Under the pieces are notes generated by a model. The model was not told the origin of the DNA. It made no database searches and saw only the letters and a program-made list of their open reading frames with translations. This document shows, in pieces, positions 63,717-64,000 of a DNA stretch of 64,000 nt. The stretch comes from Streptomyces humi (GTDB lineage Bacteria > Actinomycetota > Actinomycetes > Streptomycetales > Streptomycetaceae). The stretch spans positions 1 through 64,000 of the forward strand of contig NZ_LBMU02000085.1 of the NCBI RefSeq assembly GCF_001005085.2, written 5' to 3'. A program made the translations under genes and the position numbers. How positions within the stretch are numbered: position 1 is the stretch's first letter; each line of letters starts with the position of its first letter.

Positions 63717-64000
63717 GTGACGGACCGACAGGAGCAGACGGCACCGGACGCCGTGCTCACGCGGATCGGGCAGGTCGTGATGCTGCACCACGCCGGTGAC
63801 CGTGAGGAGGCCCGCGGGCGCCTGCTCGACCTGTGGGCGGAGATCGGCGAACACGGCGACCCGCTGCACCGCTGCACCCTGGCCCATTACCTGGCCGACA
63901 CCCAGGACGATCCGGCTGACGAACTCGCCTGGGACCTGAGGGCGTTGTCCGCGGCGGACGAGGCCAGGGACGCGAGCGAGGACCGGGAGGCCGGGGGGCC
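63717..64000 (+). CDS. Conserved actinomycete hypothetical protein (partial, 3' end outside)
   Basis: From GTG 63717 the frame stays open to the window end (~94 residues seen). The N-terminus is helical with a TPR-like feel (VLTRIGQVVMLHHAGDREEA, then DLWAEIGEHGDPLHRCTLAH and DELAWDLRALSAADEA). A CGGAGG site is 5 bp upstream and TTAGCGT (63677-63683) is a -10 candidate. Function unknown. Confidence 0.78.
   Translation, partial: MTDRQEQTAPDAVLTRIGQVVMLHHAGDREEARGRLLDLWAEIGEHGDPLHRCTLAHYLADTQDDPADELAWDLRALSAADEARDASEDREAGG

Overview
The window is about 64 kb of very GC-rich DNA with third-codon-position GC bias, many GTG starts, leaderless promoters with TAGnnT-like -10 boxes and UUCG hairpins. 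Gene content and order point to a Streptomyces chromosome. Several blocks match what I remember of the S. coelicolor region from the cardiolipin-synthase gene to ung, in reverse numbering. Between these conserved blocks lie accessory islands.

Layout. (1) 1-14 kb: the end of a 5S rRNA and its terminator, then the actinobacterial cell-envelope/PknB-target block: CDP-alcohol phosphatidyltransferase, ManC-like protein, DUF881-Sbp-DUF881, a GarA-like FHA protein, FtsR-like MerR, a DUF151 nuclease and a second MerR. This has the same order as M. tuberculosis Rv1822-Rv1830, but without gcvH. dinB, a PRC-barrel gene and gcvP behind a tandem glycine riboswitch follow. (2) 14-18 kb: molybdate locus modABC, a small molybdopterin-fold protein and an HTH-Mop regulator. 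(3) 18-31 kb: a potassium island with a PH-like membrane protein, an APC-type permease, KdpD, an RCK channel-like protein, a 27-aa membrane peptide, KdpFABC and a universal stress protein. Four promoter regions share 11-bp-phased GTMAA/GTCAA direct repeats. Two of these have the same five-element architecture, which suggests one OmpR-type regulator, probably KdpE, although no kdpE lies in the window. (4) 31-37 kb: a xylan-utilisation cluster (GH43, BxlEFG-like ABC importer, GH10 xylanase) with CGAAA-N-TTTCG LacI-type operators. (5) 37-45 kb: a DUF5999 protein, an unknown protein, a GCS2-like ligase, a CPBP protease, PhzF, a Streptomyces intergenic repeat, leaderless argG and a PadR regulator. 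(6) 45-58 kb: metabolic and regulatory genes, often in divergent regulator/target pairs: Clp-N protein, two EamA exporters, FMN split-barrel proteins, MocR, LysR, a pseudo-isochorismatase, Rieske lipoprotein, TetX-like monooxygenase, molbindin, M24 peptidase, HxlR and a quinone-oxidoreductase-like dehydrogenase. (7) 58-64 kb: a HipA-like kinase overlapping a DUF3037 gene, two SDR/FabG reductases behind a palindromic operator, a peptide/solute-binding lipoprotein, ung and the start of a conserved actinomycete gene.

The most interesting items are the shared operator grammar of the potassium island, the HipA-like/DUF3037 pair, and three proteins whose key residues are lost or changed: the mutase half of the ManC-like protein, the isochorismatase-like protein and the RCK channel filter. 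I saw no CRISPR array, insertion sequence, integrase or tRNA.
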